From contig JBBBDQ010000352.1 in the NCBI GenBank assembly GCA_037127315.1, positions 464,501 through 528,500 of the forward strand: DNA of 64,000 nt, in the 5' to 3' direction. Below, in pieces: positions 33,055-44,654 of the stretch. The notes under the pieces are model-generated. The model searched no databases, had not been told where the DNA came from, and was given only the letters and a program-made list of their open reading frames with translations. This DNA comes from Ascarosepion bandense (taxonomy: Eukaryota > Mollusca > Cephalopoda > Sepiida > Sepiidae). A program made the position numbers and the translations under genes. Every line of letters starts with the position of its first letter. Positions within the stretch are counted from its first letter, which is position 1.

Positions 33055-34240
33055 AAGCATTATCTATGATCTGGTGCTGCTGCTGTATATTAAGAGATTC
33101 TTGATAAAATCAAATGAATTTGCAATATTATTGGTTTTGATCTGACATCTCAGTTTCAGTCACTTTCACACAGCCATAATGTAGCTTTCCTGTATTTTTT
33201 TTTTTTTTACAAATCTGATGAACTTTTCTTTATGGTATTAGGGTCCTGGGCATGACGGTAAACTGCATCCGGCAGCAAGGCTTCTGATTGAGAGGTTGTG
33301 AAGAACATAGAACCACCTCTTAATTGCTGTTGTTCCCAGGTCTTCCCTGACCCAGTGTGGTAGCACCTGTTAGGGTCCCAGCTATGGGCAAATAGTTAAC
33401 CACCAAACTGGGGTCAAAACACTGTGAAAGTAAAAAAAAAATATATTTTATAGAAATATATACTTAAAGGTAAACTTTTATAGAAAAATATACATTTTTG
33501 AAGGAAAAATATTACGAACAAGACATTTATGATTTATACTATGAAAGTATAGAAATGCACTTTTATAGAAACATATACATAAAATAGACATTTATAGAAA
33601 AAATAAACATTTTTGAAGAAAAAATATTACCAACAAGACATTTTTGTTGAAAAAATGATTACCATAACACATTTTTGAAGGAAAAAATTATTCTCAGCAA
33701 AACATTTTTGAATACAAAACTAGAAGACATTTTCAGTTTTCTAAAATAAAAAAGAATAAGAACAAAATTTTCATTAAAATTTGACTAAATCAACCTTCTC
33801 ACTATAACCGAACATAAAAAAAAGCCAACAACCTTAAAACCCCACCTTTTTGGCATTAAGTAACCCACAGAGGTTGATTTGCTGTGAAATAAAACTCAAA
33901 CTCTATGCTATTAGACTTCATAAATTTAAGTGCAGCACTAAATTGGCAATAATTTTACATTATTTTACAGTTAAATAGGCGAAACATAACTGTAAGTTCT
34001 ATGCTAATAGTATCTTCTCTTGTACTTCTCACTTGTGGAACTCTCTTCCGGCTCCTTGCTATCCAGCCAACTTTGATCTTTAAAAATTTAAATGCCAGTC
34101 ATTATCTACTGTCTTATTAATTCCTCTTTTATTGTTTTTGCTCCTTAAAAATGTTTTTCTTATATTCTTTCACACTTAGTTAACCCCTTGTGTCTTAGTG
34201 GCTTTACTGCCTTGCTTGGGATGAAATGATTAAAAAAAAA
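33055..34240 (+). mobile_element. LINE 3' end split by a family V insertion
   Basis: The LINE parts are 33,055-33,240 (diverged RT codons, TGATAAAATCAAATGAATTT...CAGTCACTTTCACA) and 33,906-34,240 (AAATTTAAGTGCAGCACTAA... to the tail TTGCTTGGGATGAAATGATT then poly-A). Family V lies between them. Confidence 0.78.
33241..33905 (+). mobile_element. Family V retroposon, full length, with target duplication
   Basis: About 660 bp from GGTCCTGGGCATGACGG to AATAAAACTCAAACTC. Flanked by TATGGTATTA (33,231-33,240) and TATGCTATTA (33,909-33,918), which together reconstitute the interrupted LINE. That 10-bp duplication shows it moved as a unit. The interior has at least four ~35-bp repeats built on ACATTTTTGAAGGAAAAA. 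No open frame, no A/B box I can defend. Confidence 0.82.
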
Positions 34241-34284
34241 AAGCAATTACATCTCACTTGTCTAGAAAACAAGGCTATTAGACT

Positions 34285-34885
34285 ATGAAAAACTTCTGTC
34301 ATGTTTGGTCAGATGAATCTTATTTCCAGCTCTTTCAAGCAGACAATAAAACCAGCCTGGAAAGTGTTCTAACAGAAAAAAGAAAGTGCAACACACAGAT
34401 CCGAAGGCGAATTGGCATGGCGAAAGAAGAATTCCAGAAGTTGAGTAAAGTATGTCAGTTCTTCAATATGGCAGTGAATGCTGGACAATATCATCGAAGA
34501 TGAAGGAAAAACTTGAAGCAGCTGAAATGTGGTTCTACAGAAAGATGCCGTGAATATCATGGATCAAGCATGTGAGCAATCATCAAGTTTTGGAAAGGAT
34601 GAAAATGAAAAGGAAATTAATACTGAGCATCAGGAAGAGACATCTAAAGTTCCTGGGACATGCAATGAGGAAGGAGGGCTTTGAGAACCTGATACTAACA
34701 GGCCAGATGGAGGGAAAAGGAGACAGGGGAAAGCAGTGGATAACATATTTGAAGGGCCTGATCAAGTAGATGACGCATCGAGAGTTGTGTGGCATAACAA
34801 GAGAAAGCTTGCTAAGAGTCACCAGGGATAGGGAGATGTGGAAAGCCATTATCGCCTACATCCTGAAGGGACAGGGCACATAGAA
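34285..34885 (+). pseudogene. RTE-like LINE, reverse-transcriptase C-terminal fragment
   Basis: Longest RTE piece. The plus strand keeps the EKRKCNTQIRRRIGMAKEEF block upstream, then (frame-shifted) KEKLEAAEMWFYRKMP, and then a 65-codon open frame with MKRKLILSIRKRHLKFLGHA, MRKEGFENLILTGQMEGKGD and a final basic run. It is followed by the SHQG..MWKAIIAYILKGQGT region up to about 34,880. Typical of RTE C-termini; the catalytic domain is missing. Confidence 0.78.
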
Positions 34886-35251
34886 GAAGAATATATATGC
34901 CAACTGTTTAAAAGAAATTATAATGTGGATATAAAGTGAGGGATCAAATCTATATTATAAAACATATAAAGAAGAAGTTGTGCAAGCTGTACATGGCTCT
35001 TTGGGGTGAATTCTTGAAATTGGTGTCTGTCTCCACAGGTGCAACATGCACAAATGTTACAAATCGTTAGCGCTACTTTATTCTTGGCTTATTTCCTGGT
35101 CGTGATGATTTGCTTAAACAAAACATAATCCATCATTATATGCGCAGGTGAAACAAAACTGATTCTAAATTATTTTAAATGATAGTTTGATTCTGTAGTT
35201 CAGCTTTATTTGCCATTGCATGAAACTCTGAGTGGCTAATTTGGTATTATA

Positions 35252-35966
35252 TCTAAACTTATTTATAAATGGAACTTTGTCTCTGTGTGTGTGTGTATCC
35301 CTTACCTATAGACTCTGAAACGGCTGAACTGATTTTCTTGAAAATTTACACAGTTTTACTATAAGCATCTGCGAGTGTTCTTAGCTAGGTTTTGTGTGGA
35401 GGTACCCCCGATAAATATCGAAAACCGATAATTGAAAAAAATTGGGTTATAGAAGGAGTGGTCCAATTTTAATCCAATTTAATACACTCATAGACAAAGA
35501 CATAGGAAATGATATTCAGAAATTTCAAGGTTGCAGTTCTTACAATAGTGCAGAAAATCGATAATATATATATATATATAAAAGGCAAGATGTTTGTGTG
35601 TCTGTTTATCTGTCTGTATGTCTGTATTTTTTTTCAGCTCTTTTATTTTAGTTTTGGCTTCGGGTTTGGATCTAAGTAGGTATAATTGTAGTTCTTAGTC
35701 TCAGCCATGATACCATTTACTCAGAGGACTTATTTAGCCTTCAAAATTCAGTTTACGACGAAAAAACTTATCTGATATTGATAACAGGAAATCAAAATTA
35801 GACTTACATCCATTCATTTTTATTTCAGTCTACGGTTTCGCTTTAACTGGAAACAACTATTGCTTTTTAGTCTTTTGTGCCAACGTCCAAAGAGTCTGAG
35901 CTCCAGGACCATGGATTAGTTTTAAAGCTTTCATTACACCCGAGCAACACCGGGCTATACTGCTAG
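35252..35966 (+). mobile_element. Non-autonomous Helitron, long type
   Basis: Start ATCTAAACTTATTTATAAAT; end CTGCTAG before T at 35,967. Terminal stem CCCG/CGGG with loop AGCAACAC. Short (TA)n inside (35,563-35,580) and another just outside the 3' end. Confidence 0.87.
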
Positions 35967-36109
35967 TATATATATATATATATCCTGAATTTAGGTGTAA
36001 GTTACCTAATCAAGATTAATGTATCTGCTTTTCCTTTCTCCTAGACTTTGACATGGTTAAAAATAAAGGCAACAACTTTATGTTAAATATCTAGGGAGGA
36101 AAGTTAATT

Positions 36110-36590
36110 TTTAAAAATCCTTTCATTCCAAGGTATAAAATTCACTAAGGTTGAACGGAGTGAGAGTGGAAAAAACTGAGAATATTTTGAGTAGGAAAGA
36201 CAATAAATGAACAGATTTCAAGGAAACAGAAGATAATGATTGATGTTGCGTTTAAGTTTTTGGAGTTCATTAAACAGGAAAGAAAGAAAAGCAGGAAAAG
36301 AGTCCAATAGGTGAGAAGTGCGAGAAAAGAAACTGTTATTATAGAATGTATAGTTAAAAGCAGCAATTTCAATAGTAAAATCATGACCCCTAGTTATTAG
36401 TCTTGTACTGTCCTTAAATTTGTGAAGGTGATGTACCAAAGAGAAAAACTCATCAGAATAATTGTCATGAAAATATTTATCCAAACTTTGTTCTGGCAGT
36501 GTAAGAGTAATGGAAGCCAAGATGCCCGATCAGGACTAATTACGTTGCAGAATCTATTTTAGATTTTGTCAAGAATTTCTAGAATTTCTT
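36110..36590 (-). mobile_element. LINE 3' end, old and diverged
   Basis: A 100-codon minus-strand frame (36,218-36,520) resembles the RT C-terminal domain (YFHDNYSDEFFSLVHHLHKF, NNSFFSRTSHLLDSFP). The tail is barely recognisable (TTTCATTCCAAGGTATAAAA on the plus strand). Confidence 0.65.
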
Positions 36591-36894
36591 ATTAAAACGT
36601 GTTTTGTTGACGGTTTCTATTCTCTTTACTAACAAACACTCTGGCATAAGTGTCATGATACATTTTGTCAAAATGTCTGGCAGTGTGACAAAGTTCAGAG
36701 AGAGTCAAGTTCCTGCCTGCAAAGAAAAAAATAAGCTGCTCCAATCAAAATTTGAACTCAATTTGCTAATTCTGTTGCCCATGTTGGTAACATCCATTAT
36801 CCCGTAACTGTCATAGATCTTTCCACTACTGATAAGTATCCTTCTTAACAATTTGTTTGAAATTATATGATTTTCCATTGTTTTCACTTTGAGT

Positions 36895-37885
36895 TACATG
36901 CACTATCCATTTTTTACCTTATTTCTTTTGCCCTCAATATACCCAGTGAGGATTTTTTAAGCCCTCTTTCCTCATTATATCCAAGGTCCTGGGCATTGAT
37001 GGTAAACTGCATCTGGCAGCAAGGCCTCTGATTGGAAAGCTGTGAGGAGCATGGAACCACCTCTTAATTGCTGTTGTTCTCAGGTTCACCCTGATCTGGA
37101 GTGGTAGCACCTGTTAGGGTCCTATCTATGGGCAAATAGTTAACCACCAAACTAGGGTCAAAACACTGTGAAAGTATAAAAATACACTTTTATAGAAATA
37201 TATACTTAAAGATAGACTTTTATAGAAAAATATACATTTTTGAAGGAAAAATATTACCAACAAGACATCTTTGAAGAAAAATTATAACCATAAAATATTT
37301 TTAAAGGAAAAACATCATTCTCAGCAAAACATTTTTGAATACAAAACTAGAAGTCATTTTCAGTTTTATAAAATAAAAAATAAAAAAATAAACAGAAGAT
37401 TTTCATTAAAATTTGACTAAATCAACTTTGTCACTATAACTGAACATTAAAAAAATACCTTAAAATCCCACCTTTTTGTTTTTAATTAACCATAAGATAT
37501 TTTTAAAGGAAAAAATTATTCTCAGCAAAATATTTTTGAATACAAAACTAGAAGTCATTTTCAGTTTTATAAAAAAAACAGACGATTTTCATTAAAATTT
37601 GACTAAATCAACCTTGTCACTATAACTGAACATTAAAAAAATACCTTAAAATTCCTACCTTTTTGTTATTAATTAACTGTTAAACAAAACTCAAACTCAT
37701 TATGTCCATGAAACTTCATATATTCACTGATTCTGAAAAAAGTTCTTTTTGTTATCATTTTAAGACTTCCTTGTTGTTTACTCTGTTCATGAAATTCTCA
37801 GTATCCTTATGTAGAACTACATTTTTTTTTTGCCTCCAGTTTCTGGGAAGATTGTTCAGCATTTACTGCCATATAAAAGGATGAA
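36895..37885 (-). pseudogene. RTE-like LINE fragment split by family V
   Basis: Minus-strand RTE tail: 36,895-36,985 (CCCTCTTTCCTCATTATATCC, antisense of the MRKEG region) and 37,699-37,885 (antisense of the KMRLEAAEMWFYRRI region, TTCTCAGTATCCTTATGTAG). The two parts join across the family V insertion. Confidence 0.75.
36985..37698 (+). mobile_element. Family V retroposon with 13-bp target duplication
   Basis: Bounded by CTCATTATATCCA at about 36,971-36,983 and CTCATTATGTCCA at about 37,697-37,709, one mismatch in 13. The 3' end is TTAAACAAAACTCAAA. The A-rich 3' portion is partly duplicated (AAGATATTTTTAAAGGAAAA... occurs twice, about 37,285-37,480 and 37,492-37,670). Confidence 0.85.
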
Positions 37886-37974
37886 TATAATATAGCAATC
37901 CATTCACTCTATTTTTTTGTATTAATGAATGTTTTGGATTTCTCAGCACTGTGCTTAACTTAATTAAAAATAAT

Positions 37975-38135
37975 TATGTTCATGTGATCAACAATGAAGT
38001 TAGAGAAAGTGGAAACAAAAAAGGACACTTAACATCAGAAAAAATAGTTGAAATTTCTAGGGCATATATGGATGAAAAGAGGGTTTGAAAAACAGGACTG
38101 ATTGAAGGCAAGAGGAAAACAGGGCATGATCTACT
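37975..38135 (+). pseudogene. RTE-like LINE, short C-terminal fragment
   Basis: GTGATCAACAATGAAGTT...TTTCTAGGGCATATATGGATG...GGACTGATTGAAGGCAAG follows the HVSNNEVL...FLGHIWMKR...TGLIEGK pattern of other RTE fragments. Heavily decayed. Confidence 0.6.
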
Positions 38136-38139
38136 TGGT

Positions 38140-38825
38140 TACTTTATTTTTGAAACTCAACTCTCCAAGTTTTTATTCTTAGGGTCAAGTCAATTTTTGA
38201 TTACTCAACCAAAGCTTTTATCCACTGGCCCAAAACCTTGTTGAGTTGTGTTATTGAGGTAAAATATTTGAAATTGCGATATCTCCAAAAGGCATGGCAT
38301 GTGGGATTAGAACAATCTAACTTTTGTGAATTGAATAAAGGGTTTGGTTCGAAGTTAAAAATTACATGACAAATAAGCATTCTTTGGGTCAAGTCACTTT
38401 TTGGATTACTCAACCAACGCTTTTATTCAAGTGACCAAAAGAGTTGTGAGTTCAATACCTGGCAACAAAAAACTTGGAGAGTTGAGTTACAAAAAAGGAA
38501 TTAAGTGAAACTGAGATATTCAGAAATGGCATTACAAGTAGAATCAGAACAATCTACACACGTGGATTAAATAAAGGGCTTAGTTTGAAAGTTTTTGACA
38601 TGAATGCTTTTTTGGGTTACTTAAGTAACACTTTTTTTCATTTGACCCAAAAAGTTGTGAGTTCAATACCAGGCCACAGCAGAAGAAACAACAATTTGAA
38701 GAGTTAAGTTAAAAAAAATGTATTTGTCTATGTTTCTGAGATGAGGTAGTATTTACAGTATTTACATTATTTGGACTATTGTCCTCATTTTTGTTGCCAT
38801 TTGTACAATGTTTCAGTAACACAAG
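38140..38825. mobile_element. Cluster of SINE C-type fragments
   Basis: Minus head fragment at 38,150-38,235 (AAAGCTTTTATCCACTGGCC). Plus copies at about 38,380-38,600 and 38,600-38,705 contain TTGTGAGTTCAATACC (B-box-like) and GGAGAGTTGAGTTAC. Minus tail at 38,718-38,820 contains TTTCTGAGATGAGGTAGTA and GGACTATTGTCCTCAT. Several rounds of insertion or local duplication. Confidence 0.6.
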
Positions 38826-39029
38826 GAGAGATAGAAAAATCAGGCATAGCTGATCATATATAGAGGGAGAAAGAGGTGAAGTTGAAATAATAGATAGAGT
38901 ACGCCACTGGAAACTATGTAAACTTAAGAAATTAGCACATATGCTAGGCTTAAAAAATCTCCTAAGCCAACCAAGCATAGAGATAAACACAATATGGGAA
39001 CCAGTAATACATAGTGCAAGAGAAAATCA

Positions 39030-39470
39030 TTAGTGTCAAAAATTGCATTATGAGCTCTGGTGAAAAATAATAGAAAAAACCATTAATATCAAAAATACTA
39101 GTGAAAACCATTAACATCAAAAAATTGCAATATAAACTCTCATAAAAAAGGATCATTGGACATTAGGTTTATAAGTCCCAAAAATTCAGTTGTTCTTGTC
39201 CTTAAGGACACATGGCCCAGTGGAAACAGATGTTGGTTAGTTCCTGACTTGAGTTGGGAGTTCAATACCAGGCTACAGCAGTGGTGAACAAGTAACTTGC
39301 AGAATTAGAGGGAGATAACTCATGACTTTCAATTGAGGCTTTACACAAGGAATGAGGATGATATACCCCAGTGATTGTTCAAAATTTGTAGCACCTGAGG
39401 AAGGCCGAAATGTCATACAAATGGCAATAAGGACAATAGTCGGAATACTGTAAATACTACCTCATATTGA
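39030..39470 (+). mobile_element. SINE C in a duplicated segment, copy 1
   Basis: The SINE starts near 39,200. A box TGGCCCAGTGG at 39,213-39,223, B box GAGTTCAATACC at 39,258-39,269. The tail ends in AATACTACCTCAT. The preceding ~150 bp (ATCAAAAAATTGCAATATAA, GGACATTAGG) and the SINE recur about 500 bp downstream. Confidence 0.82.
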
Positions 39471-39574
39471 ATATTTTTGTCTTATTTATTTACTGGAGGC
39501 AAGGTGAAGGCTTCTAAATAAATTGCCCAAGAAAAATAGATAAATTCACAGTTATCAAAAATAAACCACCACTT

Positions 39575-40030
39575 GAGATAAAATTGCAATATGAGCTCTG
39601 ATGAAAAAATACTAGAGAAAACCATCAACATCAAAAAATTGCAATATAAACTTTGGTAAAAAAAGGGTTACTGGACATTAGGTTGATAAGTCCCAAAAAT
39701 TCAGTTGTTCTTGTCCTTAAGGACACATGGCCCAGTGGAAATAGACATTGGTTAATTCCTGTGACTTGACCCAAAGAGTTGTTAGTGCAATACCAGGCTA
39801 CAGCAGTGGTGAACAAGTAACTTACAGGATTAGAGGGAGATAACTCATGACTTCCAAAAGAGGTATTACTATGCAAGGGATGAGAATGATATACCCCAGC
39901 AATTGTAATAAAGTGTTTGGTTTAAAATATCTAGCATCTGAAGTAAGCCGGAGCATACAATGGCCAAAATGTCATACAAATGGCAACAAAAATGTGGACA
40001 ATAGTCTGAATAATGTAAATACTGTAAAAA
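39575..40030 (+). mobile_element. SINE C in a duplicated segment, copy 2
   Basis: Same order of blocks as 39,030-39,470. The SINE head TGGCCCAGTGGAAATAG lies at about 39,728. Differences are scattered substitutions and small indels, so this is an older segmental duplication. Confidence 0.8.
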
Positions 40031-40144
40031 AAAGTGTAATTAAATGAAACTGAGATATCCGAAAAGGTATGGCAAGTAGAATTAGAACAATTTCTTCCTG
40101 TGGACTAATTAAAGGGTTCTGTTTCAAATTCTAAATTACTTGAC

Positions 40145-40475
40145 AAATAGGCATCTTTTCTTCGAGTTAAGTCACTTTTTTAGATTACTCAACCAATGCT
40201 TTTAAACATTTGACCCAAAGACTTGTGAATTCAATACCTGTCCATAGCAGAGGGATTAAAAACTTTGAGAGTTGAGTTACAAAATGAAATTAACTGAAAT
40301 TGAGATCCCCAAAAAATAAGGAATAGTACATGGAGTTAGAACAATCTACCTCTGTGGACTAAAAGGGTTTGGTTTGAAATTCCAACTGATATCACCTGAA
40401 GAAGGCTAAGCATACATAGACTGAAATGTGGTGAATATGGCAATAAAGATGAGCATAACAGTCCGAAAAATGTGA
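40145..40475 (+). mobile_element. SINE C variant, decayed head
   Basis: GATTACTCAACCAATGCTTT, TTGTGAATTCAATACC (B-box-like), GAGAGTTGAGTTAC, then the SINE C tail GGCAATAAAGATGAGCATAA. The A-box region no longer reads GGCCCAGTGG. Confidence 0.65.
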
Positions 40476-40479
40476 ATAG

Positions 40480-41560
40480 CATAATTAAGATTTGAAAAAC
40501 GAAACAAAAAGTTTTTGCATAGTATGGTTGATATTTCTGTGGATAGGGGAATCAGTGAAACATTCAAATACTGGGTTAGCATTCTTCTACCAGCTGTGTG
40601 TTAAATAGCAGGGAAGACTGGGCTGTATAGCAGTAAAAGATTGAAACTCTGAATTTCAAGGAAAGTTACTATATTTTCTTGTTCAAGGATGCATCACAAT
40701 TCACAGATTGTTATGGGGAAACACACCTATTCCTTAGATAATGGATTCTCCTTCATATATTAATAAGAGTTAACAGGAAGTTTACTCAAAGAAGTTCTGG
40801 AGAGTTCTAGAGAGTTCTTTAGAGTTCAGTAGAACTACTAGGCAGTTGATATTAGTTGGCAGTTAGCTGAATACTAAGGAGTCAGCTTACAGTGGAAGAT
40901 TACCAAATTCCTAACATTTTGGATGTGTTAAGTTGATGAGCAACAGACAGCACGATTATAACTTTCAGTGTGAAATAAACAAACATCTGAGTGATGATTG
41001 TCCATGTTTTCATGTAAATAAAATGTTTGACATTATAAATTTTGTAGGTATCTGAATATAGTTTATTTTTTAAAATTCATTATATAACATTTTTTGATCA
41101 ATACTTTTGGTAACATTTCATTCTTGAGCCTCATCGTTCAAATGTCATATTGTCTTGAATGTATTTGACTATGATGAAGAGAAAGAAGCTTGGTATTGAT
41201 TTGAGGCAATTAATTGTTAATAAGCATGAAACCGGAAAAAGGATACGAGAAGAATTCCTAGGATCTGAGTGTTGCTAAATCAACACCACTGTCCATAAAT
41301 AAATAAATTCAAGATGGCCGGTGATATGAAAAATCTTTTGTGAATTGATAGTCCTCATAAAATTTCACCATGATTTCATGAACAAGATATGGATCTCAAT
41401 AAAGATCCATAGATAAGACAAGAAAACGAGAATAATAATTTGAAGTGATATGTCCTGAATGTTAGTATGATTATGGTAAATAATATATTACACCATGTTT
41501 GAATAAAAGGCCAGAGAATAAGGAAGTACTTATTCATTATATTTGGTTGACTCGAAAACT
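40480..41560. other. Stretch without recognised feature
   Basis: Contains a local GAGAGTTCTAGAGAGTTC-type short repeat near 40,796-40,835. No gene or dispersed repeat recognised. Confidence 0.35.
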
Positions 41561-41567
41561 AGATTAG

Positions 41568-41905
41568 ATTACAGTCATATCATGTTGAATACACCAGTTC
41601 TCGTTTGATCATCGAAGTTAAGCAACTGGTCAGTACTTAGACGGGTGACCGCTCAAGAATCCCAAGTGCTGTAAGCATTTATTGACGGATGTGCGTTGTG
41701 GTGCAGTGGATATCGGCTTGGAAAGAGAAATCGGTGAGCCGAGTTTGAATTCCAGTTGAATACCCTGCATTCACTTACGTGCTGGTACCCTTGGGAAAGG
41801 TATTAATTCGTCCCTTCCCTCCAGTTATGGGTTAAATAGTAGGGTAGAACTTAGAACCCTGCTCTTAAACAAATCCCAATGAATCTTGTTCCATCAGGAA
41901 GGAAT
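41568..41905 (+). mobile_element. Composite 5S-tRNA SINE
   Basis: 5S-like head 41,568-41,676 with CGAAGTTAAGCAACTGG, GGGTGACCGCTCAAGAATCC and the end GTGCTGTAAGC; about 8 bases are missing after the A box. The tRNA-like module starts GATGTGCGTTGTGGTGCAGT, with B box GAGTTTGAATTCC. Body as at 20.0 kb, but the far 3' tail is missing. Confidence 0.85.
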
Positions 41906-41936
41906 CAAGCTCAATGTGACTAGGGTGAATGCAGCT

Positions 41937-41939
<3 letters not shown>

Positions 41940-41986
<47 letters not shown>

Positions 41987-42080
41987 AACAAAGTTGGGGA
42001 ACTCGTAGGTTTTTTTAACCTGCTGTTCATGCATTTACTTTTATAAAGAGTGATCAATACAAACGTAGAAAACAACTATT

Positions 42081-42117
<37 letters not shown>
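41940..42117. repeat. Two (TA)n tracts around ~100 bp of unique DNA
   Basis: (TA)n at 41,940-41,983 and 42,085-42,116. The spacer contains a small palindrome-like GGTTTTTTTAACC near 42,010-42,022. May be the edges of an unrecognised element. Confidence 0.7.
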
Positions 42118-42118
<1 letters not shown>

Positions 42119-42539
42119 TTAACTTTTGCTAAAGGAATAAGGAAAAAGTGTTTTGATACAAATTCTTGTGGTTTGTTGAGACAAAGCTGGAGAATTTAAG
42201 TCATTTTAGTAAGCAATATTTGTGTTGGAAAAAATTATATGATCATAATCCTGATAGGAAAGTAAGGTTCAGTTATGCAGTGGATTGACTTCAGTGCAAA
42301 AATATTGGTTAATTTATGTGGATCAGTTAAAAACCAAAAAAAAAAAGGAGGATAACTATCTGCATGGTAATCAGAAGAGTGCAGCTCAAAATCCTTTGAG
42401 TAAAAACATAGATATTCTAACAAGATGCTGATTCTAAATATAAGTCTAATCTGGTGACAGAATGGTTAAAAAAAAAGAAAAGATCAATGTTATGCAATGA
42501 CCTTTGAATCACCCAATCATTTTTTTAATTATTGGATTC

Positions 42540-43660
42540 TTAGTATTTGTCTATATTTCTGAGACGAGGTAGAATTTACATTATTTGGACTACTGTCCTC
42601 ATCTTTGTTGCCATTTATACGATGTTTAATAATAGATCATTCTATTTGTCTATATTTCTGATACGAGGTAGAATTTTCATTATTTGGACTATTGTCCTCA
42701 TCTTTGTTGCCATTTATACGACGTTTAATAATAGATCATTCTATTTGTCTATATTTCTGAGACGAGGTAGAATTTACATTATTTGGACTATTGTCCTCAT
42801 CTTTGTTGCCATTTATACGATGTTTAATAATAGATCATTCTATTTGTCTATATTTCTGAGACGAGGTAGAATTTACATTATTTGGACTATTGTCCTCATC
42901 TTTGTTGCCATTTATACGATGTTTAATAATAGATCATTCTATTTGTCTATATTTCTGAGACGAGGTAGAATTTACATTATTTGGACTACTGTCCTCATCT
43001 TTGTTGCCATTTATACGATGTTTAATAATAGATCATTCTATTTGTCTATATTTCTGAGACGAGGTAGAATTTACATTATTTGGACTACTGTCCTCATCTT
43101 TGTTGCCATTTATACAATGTTTAATAATAGATCATTCTATTTGTCTATATTTCTGAGATGAGGTAGTGTTTACAGTATTTACATTATTCGGTCTATTGCC
43201 CTAATCTTTGATGCCATTTGTACGACCTTTAATAATAGATCATTCTATTTGTCTATATTTCTGGAAATAAGTAGTATTTACAGTATTTACATTATTCGGA
43301 CTATTGTCCTCACCTTTGTTGCCATTTGTCTGATATTTAATAATAGATCATTCTATTTGTCTATATTTCTGAGACGAGGTAGAATTTACATTATTTGGAC
43401 TATTGTCCTCATCTTTGTTGCCATTTATTCGATGTTTAATAATAGATCATTCTATTTGTCTATATTTCTGAGATGAGGTAGTGTTTACAGTATTTACATT
43501 ATTCAGACTATTGTCCTCATCTTTGTTGCCATTTGTCTGACGTTTAATAATAGATCATTCTATTTGTCTAAATTTCTGAGATGAGGTAGTACTTACAGTA
43601 TTTATATTATTCGGACTATTGTCCTGCATGTTTGTTATCATTTGTATGACGTTCCGGTCA
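42540..43660 (-). repeat. 11-unit tandem array of the SINE C tail
   Basis: Units start at 42,547, 42,646, 42,745, 42,844, 42,943, 43,042, 43,141, 43,249, 43,357, 43,456 and 43,564. Periods are 99 or 108 bp; the longer ones carry an extra 9 bp (AGTATTTAC). Each unit is the antisense of the SINE C 3' module (ATGAGGACAATAGTCC... CTCAGAAATATAGAC). Because 99 and 108 are multiples of three, one frame stays open for 204 codons. It starts with TTG, is hydrophobic and repetitive, and is best seen as a by-product. Confidence 0.93.
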
Positions 43661-43905
43661 TTACACGAACCGGCTCTCTTCAGGTGCTAGAAATTTTGAA
43701 CTGAACCCTTTATTATGATCACTGGGGTATATGAACTCTATTCCTTGTGTGAAGCCTTGATTGGAAGTCATGAGTTATCTCCTGCCAACCCTGCAAGTGG
43801 TTCACCACTGCTGTAGCCTGGTATTGAACTCATAACTCTAAGAGTTAAGTCAGGAACTAAACAATGTCTATATCTGCTGGGCCATTTGTCCTTAAGTTCT
43901 CTTAA
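43660..43905 (-). mobile_element. SINE C head joined to the tandem tail array
   Basis: Minus strand. A-box-like ATGGCCCAGCAGATATAGAC near 43,866-43,886, B-box-like GAGTTCAATACC near 43,819-43,831, and body with CTGAAGAGAGCCGG. Its tail continues without a break into the array to the left, so array plus head form one element about 1.37 kb long. Confidence 0.85.
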
Positions 43906-44017
43906 TATGAGGCTCAGGAGCCACTCAAATTAGTGGTTTACTGAATAAGGTTATGAGGATATGAAGGAAAGATAAAGTTTGATCCTAAATGTGAAGAAAA
44001 TAATATTGCAGCAATAA

Positions 44018-44314
44018 ATGTGCATTGTGGTGCAGTGGATATTGGCCTGGAATGAGAAAGCCAAGTTTGAATTGCAGTGGAATTCCTTGCATTCACTTAT
44101 GTGCAATTACCCTTGGGAAAGGTCTTAATCCACCTCTTCTCTTAAGTTATGGGTTAAATAACAAGACAGATTGGGTTCTATAGCCTTGGTTGGCAACCAG
44201 TCTACCACAGAAAGTAATAGCAACCTATCGCGGGATAATTTTTTGCCCAGTCAGTGATGTCTCTTTTGAGACATGATTACCCAAAGTGTGTATCACGTAT
44301 GGCACTCAACTGAC
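44018..44314 (+). mobile_element. SINE B, plus arm of an inverted pair
   Basis: Head TGTGCATTGTGGTGCAGTGG, body with TTGGGTTCTATAGCCTTGGT, 3' end TATCACGTATGGCAC. Pairs in inverted orientation with the next copy. Confidence 0.85.
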
Positions 44315-44349
44315 TTACCTATCTGTATATACACAATTTTACCCAATCC

Positions 44350-44650
44350 GTCAGTTTAGTGCCATACGTGAAACACGCTTGGGCGATCATGTCTCAACAG
44401 GTGACTGACTGGGCAGAAGATTATCCCGCAGTAGGTTGCCATTGCTTTCTGCTGTAGACTGGTTGCCGACCAAGGCTATAGAACCCAATCTGTCCTGCTA
44501 TTTAACCCATAACTGGAAGGAAGAGACGGATTAATACCTTTCCTAAGGGTATTTGCGTGTAAGTGAATACAATGGATTCAACTGGAATTCGAACTCGGCT
44601 CCCCGGTTTCTCGTTCCGAGCCGATATCCAATGCACCACAACGAACATCC
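44350..44650 (-). mobile_element. SINE B, minus arm of an inverted pair
   Basis: Head at the right (B box GAGTTCGAATTCC near 44,586-44,598). 3' ends of the two copies face each other across 35 bases. Confidence 0.85.
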
Positions 44651-44654
44651 TTTT

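Noticed and set aside
42547..43161. 204-codon open frame as a membrane-protein gene
   Set aside because: It starts with TTG, is made of six copies of a 99-bp SINE-tail unit, and is antisense to that SINE. The open frame follows from a repeat length divisible by three.
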